Source: Borrelia turcica IST7
Lineage (GTDB): Bacteria > Spirochaetota > Spirochaetia > Borreliales > Borreliaceae
Length of the DNA stretch: 64,000 nucleotides
Reading direction: 5' to 3'
Assembly (NCBI RefSeq): GCF_003606285.1
Contig: NZ_CP028884.1
Location: forward strand, 248,001-312,000
The position numbers were made by a program, and so were the translations under genes. Numbering within the stretch: the first letter of the stretch is position 1; each line of letters begins with the position of its first letter. This document shows positions 1 to 7,947 of this stretch, one piece after another. The notes under the pieces are model-generated. The model saw only the letters and a program-made list of their open reading frames with translations. It was not told the DNA's origin and searched no databases.

Positions 1-15
1 TAAAAAAGAGGAAAA

Positions 16-1575
16 ATGAAAACAAAATATCTCTATCTAGCCTTATTCTCCGGCATTCTTACAACTTTAGCAATTCCAAACGAAATAAAAGAAACAGGAT
101 TTTCAACTATTGGTCTTTTTGCATACATACCACTTTTCATTGCATTAATTCAAATAAAAGACAAAAAAACTTTAATTAGCATAACTGTCTTTTATTTTTT
201 GGTAGCAAATAGCCTACAAAATTTTTGGCTTGCTTTTTTTCATTACTTTGGGTTATTAACATTCTTGGGAGCAATAGTAGGGTACATGCCTTACTCTTTT
301 GTGTTAGGATATTTGTTATATTATTCTCTTAAAACTTTTAAGAATAAAACATTAATTTTAGCTATGCTTTTTACTCTTTACGATTACTCAAAGTCCGTTG
401 GATTCTCAGCATATCCTTGGGGATTCTCAGCTTTTATGGTTAGTAACTTCAATGATTTAATACAAGTAGCTGATATTTTTGGAGTCTTTTTTGTATCATT
501 TATTGTTTATTTTTTTAACGCAGGACTTGCAAATCTTTTAATAAAACAAAGTAAAATGAACATATCAAGTGCCCTTTTCTCTACGATGTTAATAGTTGCA
601 TCTTTTACTTATGGAATGATTAAAAAAATAGAAATAAATCCAATATTAAACAAAGAAATAGATACTCTGAGTATTGCAGCAGTTCAACTTAATATTGACC
701 CCTGGTTGCCTGGAAATTATAAAGAAAGTGTTCAAAGATCTATTAAGCTTACAAAAGAAGCTTTAAAAGAAAATCCAGATACGGAACTTGTACTATGGAG
801 TGAAGGGGTACTAACCTTTCCCTTTAATTCTTATAAAGAATATATTCATCATAATTTAGACTTACTTGCACTATACGATTCAATAAATGAATTGATATTA
901 GAAAGCAAATCTCACTTTGTTATTGGTTCACCTTCAAACATAAACCAAAGATTAAGAACACATCAAAATTCGGTCTATGCAATAAAACCTAACCTTACTA
1001 TAGAAAATATATATTCTAAGATATTTTTAGTTCCATTTGCAGAAAAAGTACCATTTTACAATTATGAACTTGTAAGAGAATTTTTTATTAAAAATTTTGG
1101 AATCTCAGGGCAAACTAGTGGAAATAAGCTTGAAATATTTAAATTAAAGAAATTCCGTTTAGCTCTTTTAATATGTTATGATGATGCATTTACTGACCTT
1201 GCAAGAGCTTATAAAAAACAAGGTGCAAATTTATTACTAAACTTCTCAAACGATTCTTGGTCAAATACAAATTCATCGGAATGGCAACATTTTGTAGTAG
1301 CGAAATTTAGAAGCATAGAAAATGGCATTAAAACAATTAGAGCCACAAATTCTGGAATAACTACAATAATCAATGAATATGGAGAAAACATAAAAAGTTT
1401 AGAAACATTTAAAGAAGGATACTTAACTTCCAAAATCAAACTGTCTCCAAAGGTCATAACAATTTACGAACATATTGGAGACTTATTTATATACATGCTA
1501 GCAATAATGCTTGTAATAATGACACTAAGATTTTATTTTATTGAAGAAAGAACCCATTTATCACCCTTTCTTTGA
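16..1575 (+). CDS. lnt: Apolipoprotein N-acyltransferase Lnt
   Basis: Inner-membrane enzyme that adds the third acyl chain to the N-terminal cysteine of lipoproteins, the last step of lipoprotein maturation after Lgt and Lsp. The first ~210 residues are a run of hydrophobic membrane segments. They are followed by a periplasmic nitrilase-type domain and a final membrane helix near residue 495, the family layout. The Glu-Lys-Cys triad is visible as E263 (LWSEG), K335 (YSKIFLVPF) and C387 (LLICYDD), close to the E. coli numbering of 267, 335 and 387. The length of 519 aa is normal. The start has a good upstream AGAGGA. Its last 43 bases overlap the 3' end of the opposing TPR-protein gene. Borrelia surfaces are rich in lipoproteins, so this is expected housekeeping. 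Confidence 0.95.
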   Translation: MKTKYLYLALFSGILTTLAIPNEIKETGFSTIGLFAYIPLFIALIQIKDKKTLISITVFYFLVANSLQNFWLAFFHYFGLLTFLGAIVGYMPYSFVLGYLLYYSLKTFKNKTLILAMLFTLYDYSKSVGFSAYPWGFSAFMVSNFNDLIQVADIFGVFFVSFIVYFFNAGLANLLIKQSKMNISSALFSTMLIVASFTYGMIKKIEINPILNKEIDTLSIAAVQLNIDPWLPGNYKESVQRSIKLTKEALKENPDTELVLWSEGVLTFPFNSYKEYIHHNLDLLALYDSINELILESKSHFVIGSPSNINQRLRTHQNSVYAIKPNLTIENIYSKIFLVPFAEKVPFYNYELVREFFIKNFGISGQTSGNKLEIFKLKKFRLALLICYDDAFTDLARAYKKQGANLLLNFSNDSWSNTNSSEWQHFVVAKFRSIENGIKTIRATNSGITTIINEYGENIKSLETFKEGYLTSKIKLSPKVITIYEHIGDLFIYMLAIMLVIMTLRFYFIEERTHLSPFL

Positions 1576-2303
1576 AAGCTTAAGGTCTGATTTCCACTCC
1601 AAAATGGAATGTTTTTAGTAACATTATTTTTCTTAGTCTTAACTCGAACATTGTAAGAAACATCGGTATCTTTAATAATTTTTAAAGATTTTAAGTCATA
1701 AAAATCATCAACTGAAAGATAACTTAGTTCATCCTTATCAATACCACTTGATACGCCCTCTAATTTTGAAATAAAAGTATCCTTAGCCTCAACCTTATCC
1801 AAAACTTTAACCTCATCTGCCATAACAGAATTTAGCAAGCCAACATTTTGTAAAAGAAGAGCTCTTGCAAATTTGTTAAACTGAAATTTAACCGCCTGTT
1901 CTTTATGATTCTCTCTTGCCTTCTCAGCAATGTATTCTATTTTAGGGGCATTTGTAAGCTCATTAATCTCAATCTTATCATGAGTTATCCCTGGAATCTC
2001 ATCAAGTCTAACATCTTCAAACGCAAGGGATTTAGTTTCTCCCTCCATGCTCATTTTAGAGTCAATTTCTTCTATAGCACTTTTAAAGTCAACCTCTTCT
2101 TTAAGTCTAGGATAAATCTCTAAAGCCTTCTTCTGAAATTTTTTTCCCTTCTTAACCTTACCAACATCAATGTATCTCTGTCCTACTTCATAATAAAAAA
2201 TAGCAAGTTCTTTTTGTTTATCATCAATTACAGAATTACTCTTTGCAAACAAACTCGAAAAAACCAAAGAAAAAAATAAAAAAAATAATACCAATTTTCT
2301 CAT
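1533..2303 (-). CDS. BB0238-like periplasmic TPR protein
   Basis: By sequence character and position this is the counterpart of B. burgdorferi BB0238, which is reported to bind and stabilise the protease-like protein BB0323 and to be needed for infectivity. The N-terminus MRKLVLFFLFFSLVFSSLFA is a signal peptide. Residues ~30-65 form a TPR-like helical hairpin (YYEVGQRYIDVGKVKKGKKF). The C-terminal ~120 residues look like a compact alpha/beta domain of the NTF2/SnoaL kind, which is inference. I set the start at the second in-frame Met because GGAGG lies 4 bases upstream of it; a start 15 bases further upstream has no comparable site. The 3' end overlaps lnt on the other strand by 43 bases. 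Function beyond the BB0323 partnership is unknown. Confidence 0.85.
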   Translation of the reverse strand: MRKLVLFFLFFSLVFSSLFAKSNSVIDDKQKELAIFYYEVGQRYIDVGKVKKGKKFQKKALEIYPRLKEEVDFKSAIEEIDSKMSMEGETKSLAFEDVRLDEIPGITHDKIEINELTNAPKIEYIAEKARENHKEQAVKFQFNKFARALLLQNVGLLNSVMADEVKVLDKVEAKDTFISKLEGVSSGIDKDELSYLSVDDFYDLKSLKIIKDTDVSYNVRVKTKKNNVTKNIPFWSGNQTLSFQRKGDKWVLSSIK

Positions 2304-2362
2304 GCCAACCTCCAACAAAATGTAGACCTTCCCAAAACAATAAACAATAAATTATAAACAAA

Positions 2363-2968
2363 TTATATTACAAGTTTATCTTTAATTAAAGAAATAAGTT
2401 TGTTTTTGTGCTCATCATCAAAAATATTTATATCGTCATATTCAAGTCTCAATTTAGGGGACAAATTATAATTATCATACCAACTCAAATACTTAGTGTT
2501 AAGATTATCAAGGTACTCTCTAGGAATTCCTGTCTCAAAACTTCTATTTCTATTCTTAATTCGTCGTTCAGCTTCATCAACGCTACAATCAAGATAAATC
2601 ATCAATGCAGGTATCTGAGAATGTTCCAACATATTATCAAGTAAATCAAGATATATTCTATATTCGTCATCAGACATATATCCACCTTCATTTAAAAGAG
2701 TAGCAAATACACGATCACCATAAATAGATCTATCAAGTATGCCTCCTTTAGTTCTAAAAATAGCCTTTATGAGCTTAAATCTCTCATTTAAAAAATTAAT
2801 CTGAACGGGAAAAGCCCATCTAGACTTATCCTTATAAAACTTATCTAAAATAGATAGTGTAAATTCATTATTCAACTCACTATAAAAAGGAATATTAAGC
2901 TCCCTAGACAAGATATTTCCAAGCGTAGTCTTTCCTGCTCCAATTAAGCCCTCAATTACAATCACCAA
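2363..2968 (-). CDS. dck: Deoxynucleoside kinase (dCK/dGK family)
   Basis: Phosphorylates salvaged deoxynucleosides to monophosphates. Borrelia lacks de novo purine and pyrimidine synthesis, so salvage kinases matter. The P-loop GLIGAGKTT is at residues 8-16, the DRS-type motif is in LDRSIYGDRVF, and the Arg-rich lid is in NRNRSFE. The length of 201 aa fits the bacterial dCK/dGK group. The start is non-ATG: TTG at 2968 lies 5 bases after a strong GGAGG, and the next codon, GTG at 2965, is 8 bases after it, so either may be used. The gene is divergent from the HAD/glp operon, with 238 bases between them. Substrate choice (dA, dG or dC) cannot be read from the sequence. Confidence 0.88.
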   Translation of the reverse strand: MVIVIEGLIGAGKTTLGNILSRELNIPFYSELNNEFTLSILDKFYKDKSRWAFPVQINFLNERFKLIKAIFRTKGGILDRSIYGDRVFATLLNEGGYMSDDEYRIYLDLLDNMLEHSQIPALMIYLDCSVDEAERRIKNRNRSFETGIPREYLDNLNTKYLSWYDNYNLSPKLRLEYDDINIFDDEHKNKLISLIKDKLVI

Positions 2969-3098
2969 ATTTGCCTCCGCAATTTAAATCAATATCCACA
3001 TAATAGTGAAAAAATAAAATTATTTAAACACTCAAAAACATAGAATGTCTAGTAACAAAAATTTCAAAAATCATTAAAACTTTTTAAAAGAACTAAAT

Positions 3099-3133
3099 CA
3101 TTGACTTTAACTTTTTTAAACCATTGACATTAA
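3099..3133 (+). repeat. 12-bp near-perfect direct repeat overlapping the glp promoter
   Basis: CATTGACTTTAA at 3099-3110 and CATTGACATTAA at 3122-3133 differ at one base and are offset by 23 bp. The second copy contains the -35 hexamer of the promoter at 3124. A further related stretch (TCATTAAAACTTTTTAAA) begins at 3071. The first copy has no -10 at the right distance, so it is more likely a protein site than a second promoter. That role is inference. Confidence 0.45.
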
Positions 3134-3152
3134 TAATGATAAAAAATAAAAT
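3124..3152 (+). promoter_or_regulatory. Sigma70-type promoter of the glp operon
   Basis: TTGACA at 3124-3129, a 17-base spacer, then TAAAAT at 3147-3152: a perfect -35 and a 5 of 6 match at -10. Transcription should begin near 3159 and give a leader of about 47 bases before the HAD gene. No comparable promoter is seen in the 41 bases before glpF, so the HAD gene probably leads the glp transcript. Confidence 0.65.
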
Positions 3153-3206
3153 TTTTAACATAAGAACTACTCAATTATTGTGGCTCTCATTTAGGAGAAT
3201 ATTTAA

Positions 3207-4058
3207 ATGAATGTCAAGGCCGTAGTAACCGATTTGAATGGAACACTGCTGCTTCCTAATGGAACAATGGGGAATTTTACAAAAAATGTCATTAATCAAC
3301 TCATTGAGGAAGGAAAAAAATTTTTCATTGCAACAGGAAGAAGTAAAAACGAAATAAAAGGATTAGTACAAAGTTTTAATTTACATGAAACAAACTATAT
3401 TACTCTAAATGGAGGAAGAGTTTATGATTTCAATTGGAAAGAACTTATAAGCTATGACCTTGAGCCTTTAGTAGTAGAAGATATATTAAGAGATAAAAAT
3501 TTTAAATATAAAGATTTTATTCACTGCATATACAAGATAAAAGACCAAGAAGATAAGTTATATATAAACATAAACGATTTACAAAAGATAAATACAGAAG
3601 ATAACCTCATTGACAAATCAAATAGGAAATTCGAAAATATAGAAAAATTTGAAGATTTTAAAAATATTGTTGCATTGATAATAAGCCATCAAGAAGAGAA
3701 ATTATTAGAATATGAAAATATCTTATTACAAAAATATAAAGGTAATATTAATACTTTTCTCTCAAATCCCACAACCCTTGAAATAGTGAATATTGGAGCA
3801 TCAAAGGGGAAAGCAATAAAAGTCATAACAAATAGATACAAAATAGACCTAAGTGAAGTTGTTGCATTTGGAAACGGATTTAATGATTTAGATATGCTAA
3901 GTACCTCTGGTAAAGGTATAATGACAGAAAATGCAAATGAAAAATTAAAAAAAGCATTACCTAATATTGAAGTGATTGCCCCAAGTTGGAATGAATCTGT
4001 TGCTCATTATATAAATAACAATATTTTAATAAATCCAATAAAGATTACAGAAAGTTAA
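3207..4058 (+). CDS. Cof-type HAD hydrolase-like protein with altered motifs, head of the glp operon
   Basis: HAD superfamily, Cof/type IIB phosphatase fold, 283 aa, a normal family length. Seen: motif I TDLNGTLL at residues 8-15, IATGRS at 41-46, NGG at 68-70, ASKGKA at 198-203 with the motif III Lys at K200, and GNGFNDLDM at 222-230. In the family, motif I is DLDGTL and motif IV is GDxxND. Here the i+2 acid/base Asp is N11 and the first motif IV Asp is N223. The nucleophile D9 and D227 are kept. The protein may therefore be slow, altered in chemistry or non-catalytic. It sits 41 bases before glpF and behind the operon promoter, suggesting a role with glycerol or glycerol-3-phosphate, but the substrate is unknown. 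The RBS AGGAGA is 7 bases from the ATG. Confidence 0.8.
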   Translation: MNVKAVVTDLNGTLLLPNGTMGNFTKNVINQLIEEGKKFFIATGRSKNEIKGLVQSFNLHETNYITLNGGRVYDFNWKELISYDLEPLVVEDILRDKNFKYKDFIHCIYKIKDQEDKLYININDLQKINTEDNLIDKSNRKFENIEKFEDFKNIVALIISHQEEKLLEYENILLQKYKGNINTFLSNPTTLEIVNIGASKGKAIKVITNRYKIDLSEVVAFGNGFNDLDMLSTSGKGIMTENANEKLKKALPNIEVIAPSWNESVAHYINNNILINPIKITES

Positions 4059-4099
4059 TTTTAAAGTAAACTTAAATATTAAACATAAGGAGGTTAAAT

Positions 4100-4867
4100 A
4101 TGGTTTATACACGCTCTAAAGAATTTGCTTCAGAATTCTTAGGCACATTTATTCTATTAGCACTTGGAACAGGTTCAGTAGCTATGACAGTATTATTTCC
4201 ATCAAGTCCTACTGTGGTAGGAGAAGTAATAAAGGGGGGCTATACCAATATCGTATTTGGATGGGGTTTGGGTGTAACATTTGGTGTTTACACAGCTGCA
4301 AGAATTAGCGGAGCCCATTTAAATCCTGCTGTTAGCATTGGACTAGCTGTCACTGGAAGATTCCCGATGTCAAAACTCTTTCACTACATCATAGCTCAAA
4401 TGCTTGGAGCTTTCTTTGGAGCTCTAATGACATTAATGGTATTTTATCCTAAATGGATAGAAATAGACCCTACTTTTGAAACTACTCAAGGTATTATGTC
4501 TACTTTCCCTGCTGTTCCTGGTTTTTTGCCTGGATTTATTGATCAAATATTTGGAACATTCTTATTGATGTTTTTAGTTTTAGTTGTCGGGCAGTTTGTA
4601 AAAGAAGGAGCTAAAAATCCATTCTTTCCGTTTATTATTGGAGCAATAGTGTTGTCTATTGGAATAAGCTTTGGGGGTATGAATGGTTACGCTATTAACC
4701 CAGCAAGAGATTTAGGACCAAGATTACTACTATTAGTGGCTGGTTTTAAAAACCACGGTCTTGATGACATTTGTATAACTCTCATTCCTGTATTAGGTCC
4801 AATAATTGGTGCTGTTTTGGGTGCTATAGTTTATGGGTTTACTTTAGAAGAGAAAGAAAAATCTTAA
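4100..4867 (+). CDS. glpF: Glycerol facilitator GlpF (aquaglyceroporin)
   Basis: Inner-membrane MIP-family channel for glycerol. Six membrane helices and the two half-helix NPA signatures are present: HLNPAV at about residues 73-78 and INPARD at about 200-205. The following GPR and the overall length of 255 aa are as in GlpF rather than the shorter water-only aquaporins. The start has a strong AAGGAGG 7 bases upstream. It lies between the HAD gene and glpK in the order HAD-glpF-glpK-glpT-glpQ-glpD. In B. burgdorferi glycerol use supports growth in the tick and the glpFKD operon responds to the Rrp1 c-di-GMP pathway. That regulation is known from Lyme borreliae, not read from this sequence. 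Confidence 0.95.
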   Translation: MVYTRSKEFASEFLGTFILLALGTGSVAMTVLFPSSPTVVGEVIKGGYTNIVFGWGLGVTFGVYTAARISGAHLNPAVSIGLAVTGRFPMSKLFHYIIAQMLGAFFGALMTLMVFYPKWIEIDPTFETTQGIMSTFPAVPGFLPGFIDQIFGTFLLMFLVLVVGQFVKEGAKNPFFPFIIGAIVLSIGISFGGMNGYAINPARDLGPRLLLLVAGFKNHGLDDICITLIPVLGPIIGAVLGAIVYGFTLEEKEKS

Positions 4868-4918
4868 GTATAATCCAATTACAAGTTATTCAAATATGTT
4901 AAAGAAGGAGAAATTATT

Positions 4919-6409
4919 ATGAAGTACATCCTATCTATTGACCAAGGTACAACTAGTTCAAGAGCAATAGTATTTGACAAAAATGCGAACATAAAAGGAC
5001 TCGCACAAAAAGAATTTACACAAATTTACCCACAAACCGGTTGGGTTGAACATGACCCTAATGAAATATGGGGATCTCAATTAGGAGTTATAGCAGAAGC
5101 ATTAGCAAATGCAAGAACTTTTCCCAGTGAAATTGAAGCAATTGGAATCACAAATCAACGAGAAACCACAATTATTTGGGACAGAAGCACAGGATATCCA
5201 ATTTACAATGCAATAGTCTGGCAAGACAGAAGAACAGCACCAATTTGCGATAAACTTAAAGCAGAAGGAAAAGATAAAATTATTTTACAAAAAACAGGTC
5301 TTATATTAGATTCTTACTTTAGCGGTACAAAAATAAAATGGATACTAGATAATGTTGAGGGAGCAAGAGAAAGAGCGGAAAAGGGAGAATTATGTTTTGG
5401 AACAGTAGACACTTGGCTACTATGGAATCTTACTAAGGGTAAGGTACATACTACAGACTATTCTAATGCATCAAGAACTTTACTTTTAAATATCAAAACA
5501 CTTGAATGGGATGACGAGCTTTTACAAATATTAGACATACCAAAAGCAATTTTACCCGAACTTAAACAAAGCTCTGAAATATATGGTAAAACTGATTCTT
5601 CTCTATTTGGATCAGAAATCCCTATTGCAGGAATTGCTGGTGACCAATTTGCAGCAACATTTGGACAAGCATGTCTTAAGAAGGGAATGGCTAAGAATAC
5701 CTATGGAACTGGATGTTTTGCTACTGTTAACATAGGTCATGAACCCGTTATTAATGACAAAAATCTTTTAACCTCAATTGCATGGAGAATAAATAATTCA
5801 ACAACCTATGTCCTTGAAGGAAGCGTTTTTATTGGAGGAGCTGTAGTTCAATGGTTAAGAGATAATTTAGAACTATTTAGAAAAAGCTCTGACGCAGAAG
5901 CGTTAGCAACTTCCGTAAATGACAATGGAGGAATTTATTTCGTGCCAGCATTTGTAGGTCTTGGTGCACCTCACTGGGATTCCTACGCTAGGGGCACAAT
6001 TATTGGAATCACAAGAGGAACAACTAAAGCACATATTACAAGAGCTGCACTTGAAAGCATCGCACTACAAAGTTTTGATGTATTAACAGCAATGAAAAAT
6101 TCTATTCAGAACTTTGAAATACATGAAGTAAGAGTTGACGGAGGAGCTAGTCAAAATGATTTACTCATGCAATTTCAAGCTGATATTTTACAATGTAATG
6201 TTGTTAGACCAAAAATTACAGAAACAACTGCTCTTGGAGCTGCTTATCTTGCAGGTCTTGCTGTGGGCTACTGGGAAAGTGCTGAAGAGATTACAAACCT
6301 CTGGCAATCAGATAAAATCTTTGAGCCTTCAATGGAAAAAAGCAAAAGAGAAAATTTGATTTATAATTGGAATAAGGCTATTGATAGAGCAAAAGCTTGG
6401 ATTAAATAA
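4919..6409 (+). CDS. glpK: Glycerol kinase GlpK
   Basis: Cytoplasmic FGGY-family kinase that converts imported glycerol to glycerol-3-phosphate with ATP. Seen: the N-terminal phosphate loop DQGTTSSRA at residues 8-16, the substrate segment ITNQRETT near 80, WQDRR near 103, the catalytic Asp in [11 protein letters not shown] near 242, and the ATP-site DGGASQND near 407. The length of 496 aa matches the ~500 aa family norm, with no truncation. The RBS AAGGAG lies 9 bases before the ATG, and 51 bases separate it from glpF. Its product feeds GlpD for energy or phospholipid synthesis. Confidence 0.97.
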   Translation: MKYILSIDQGTTSSRAIVFDKNANIKGLAQKEFTQIYPQTGWVEHDPNEIWGSQLGVIAEALANARTFPSEIEAIGITNQRETTIIWDRSTGYPIYNAIVWQDRRTAPICDKLKAEGKDKIILQKTGLILDSYFSGTKIKWILDNVEGARERAEKGELCFGTVDTWLLWNLTKGKVHTTDYSNASRTLLLNIKTLEWDDELLQILDIPKAILPELKQSSEIYGKTDSSLFGSEIPIAGIAGDQFAATFGQACLKKGMAKNTYGTGCFATVNIGHEPVINDKNLLTSIAWRINNSTTYVLEGSVFIGGAVVQWLRDNLELFRKSSDAEALATSVNDNGGIYFVPAFVGLGAPHWDSYARGTIIGITRGTTKAHITRAALESIALQSFDVLTAMKNSIQNFEIHEVRVDGGASQNDLLMQFQADILQCNVVRPKITETTALGAAYLAGLAVGYWESAEEITNLWQSDKIFEPSMEKSKRENLIYNWNKAIDRAKAWIK

Positions 6410-6427
6410 CCAAACAAACTAGTCTTG

Positions 6428-6480
6428 ATTAAAATATTGGTAGGTTAGTAAGATTAAAATTTTGCGTCTAATATTTTAAT
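6428..6480 (+). repeat. 11-bp inverted repeat between glpK and glpT
   Basis: ATTAAAATATT at 6428-6438 and its exact reverse complement AATATTTTAAT at 6470-6480 flank 31 bases. In RNA this would be a weak all-A/U stem ending about 33 bases before the glpT start. There is no run of U after it that would make a terminator. It could be an mRNA processing or stability element, or chance in AT-rich DNA. Confidence 0.35.
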
Positions 6481-6513
6481 AAAGGTACGATAATAAATAT
6501 AGCGGAGATAAAT

Positions 6514-7881
6514 ATGGCAAAATTATTTAATTTTCTCAGTCCAGCACCTCACATAGAAAGAGTAGACAAAAAAATAGAAGATTCACTATACAAAAGATTG
6601 AGGCTTCAAGTATTCGTGTCAATATTCATTGGATATGCTGGTTTTTATTTAACAAGAAAAATTTTTTCATTTGCTATGCCAGAACTCGAAAAAGAAGGTT
6701 TTGGGAAAGGCCAATTGGGTATAATTTTATCTGGCGTTTCAATTGCATATGGATTCTCTAAATTTATAATGGGGAATGTCTCAGATCGAAGTAATCCTAG
6801 ATATTTTTTATCTCTAGGATTACTCTTGACCGCTGTGATTACTGTTATATTTGGATTATTTCCTTGGAATTCAATTGAAACAACAACAGCAGTAGCACTC
6901 ATGTTCATTTTAATGTTTTCAAACGGATGGGTTCAGGGAATGGGATGGCCTGCTTGTGGGCGTACTATGGTCCATTGGTGGTCAACAAAAGAAAGGGGAA
7001 TAACTGTTGCTACTTGGAATGTAGCTCACAATACAGGAGCAGCCTTCTCGGGTATTATATCATCTTGGGCTCTGCTTCACTTCAACGAATGGCAAGCTGT
7101 ACTTTATGTACCAGCAGGAATAGTAGTAGGAATTGCTATATTTGTTCTCCTTACACTAAGAGATACTCCTCAATCTGTAGGACTACCGCCAGTTGAAGAG
7201 TACAAAAACGATTATCCTGAAAACTATACAAAAAAATTAGAAGAAGAGCTTAACGCAAAAGACATCTTTATAAAATATGTTTTTAATAATAAGCTGCTTT
7301 GGTATATAGCTATTGCTAACGCATTTGTGTACTTTGTCAGATACGGTGTTCTGGATTGGGCTCCTACATACCTATCGCAAGTAAAACATTTTTCTATAAA
7401 AGATTCAGGATGGGCATATTCCCTTTATGAGTTTTCAGCTATTCCTGGAACAATCATTTGCGGGTGGATATCCGACAAAGTTTTTAAAGGGAGACGAACT
7501 GAGACTGGAATAATTTTCATGGCTGCTACTCTTGTTACAGTAATTATCTATTGGCAATTACCAGAAAATACTCCGACCCTTACAACTACTCTTTTGGCAA
7601 TAATAGGATTCTTAATTTACGGACCTGTTATGCTCATTGGACTTCATGCTCTTGATCTTGCGCCCAAAAAGGCAGCCGGCACTGCCGCAGGATTTACAGG
7701 ATTATTTGGATATATAGGAGGTTCTGTAGCTGCTAGTGCTATTACAGGATTTGTATTGCAATACTTTAACTGGGATGTATATTTTTATCTATTAATAACT
7801 TCTTGCTTACTTGCAATAATATTTATAAGTCTAACATTTAGACAAGAAAACAAAATAAATGGGAACAATAAAAGAACATAA
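6514..7881 (+). CDS. glpT: Glycerol-3-phosphate transporter GlpT (MFS organophosphate:phosphate antiporter)
   Basis: Twelve-helix major facilitator, 455 aa, of the GlpT/UhpT branch, expected to exchange external glycerol-3-phosphate for phosphate. Family marks: YAGFYLTRKIFSFAMP in the first helix, GxxSDRSNPR in loop 2-3 (residues ~86-95), the long GWVQGMGWPACGRTMVHWWS region that is strongly conserved in the branch, and a central hydrophilic loop around residues 215-250. It follows glpK and precedes glpQ, which makes its substrate outside the membrane. B. burgdorferi has no GlpT at this place; relapsing-fever species do. The start has GCGGAG 8 bases upstream. Confidence 0.92.
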   Translation: MAKLFNFLSPAPHIERVDKKIEDSLYKRLRLQVFVSIFIGYAGFYLTRKIFSFAMPELEKEGFGKGQLGIILSGVSIAYGFSKFIMGNVSDRSNPRYFLSLGLLLTAVITVIFGLFPWNSIETTTAVALMFILMFSNGWVQGMGWPACGRTMVHWWSTKERGITVATWNVAHNTGAAFSGIISSWALLHFNEWQAVLYVPAGIVVGIAIFVLLTLRDTPQSVGLPPVEEYKNDYPENYTKKLEEELNAKDIFIKYVFNNKLLWYIAIANAFVYFVRYGVLDWAPTYLSQVKHFSIKDSGWAYSLYEFSAIPGTIICGWISDKVFKGRRTETGIIFMAATLVTVIIYWQLPENTPTLTTTLLAIIGFLIYGPVMLIGLHALDLAPKKAAGTAAGFTGLFGYIGGSVAASAITGFVLQYFNWDVYFYLLITSCLLAIIFISLTFRQENKINGNNKRT

Positions 7882-7889
7882 TAATTATA

Positions 7890-7918
7890 TGGAAATAGAA
7901 GATTAACAACTATATAAT
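7890..7918 (+). promoter_or_regulatory. Possible internal promoter before glpQ
   Basis: TGGAAA at 7890-7895 (4 of 6), a 17-base spacer and a perfect TATAAT at 7913-7918, 30 bases before glpQ. It would allow glpQ and glpD to be expressed apart from the main glp promoter. In AT-rich DNA a TATAAT alone is weak evidence. Confidence 0.35.
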
Positions 7919-7947
7919 GTAGTGATCATAATATAAGAGGTTGTAAA

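Noticed and set aside
1-15. Stop codon of an upstream gene at bases 1-3
   Set aside because: TAA opens the window, but with no preceding sequence it cannot be tied to a gene.
4059-4099. Separate glpF promoter
   Set aside because: No -35/-10 pair of useful quality in the 41 bases before glpF; only the AAGGAGG ribosome site is convincing.
6645-7196. Possible frameshifted or overlapping genes inside glpT
   Set aside because: glpT itself is full length with intact motifs; the other frames are shadows without ribosome sites.
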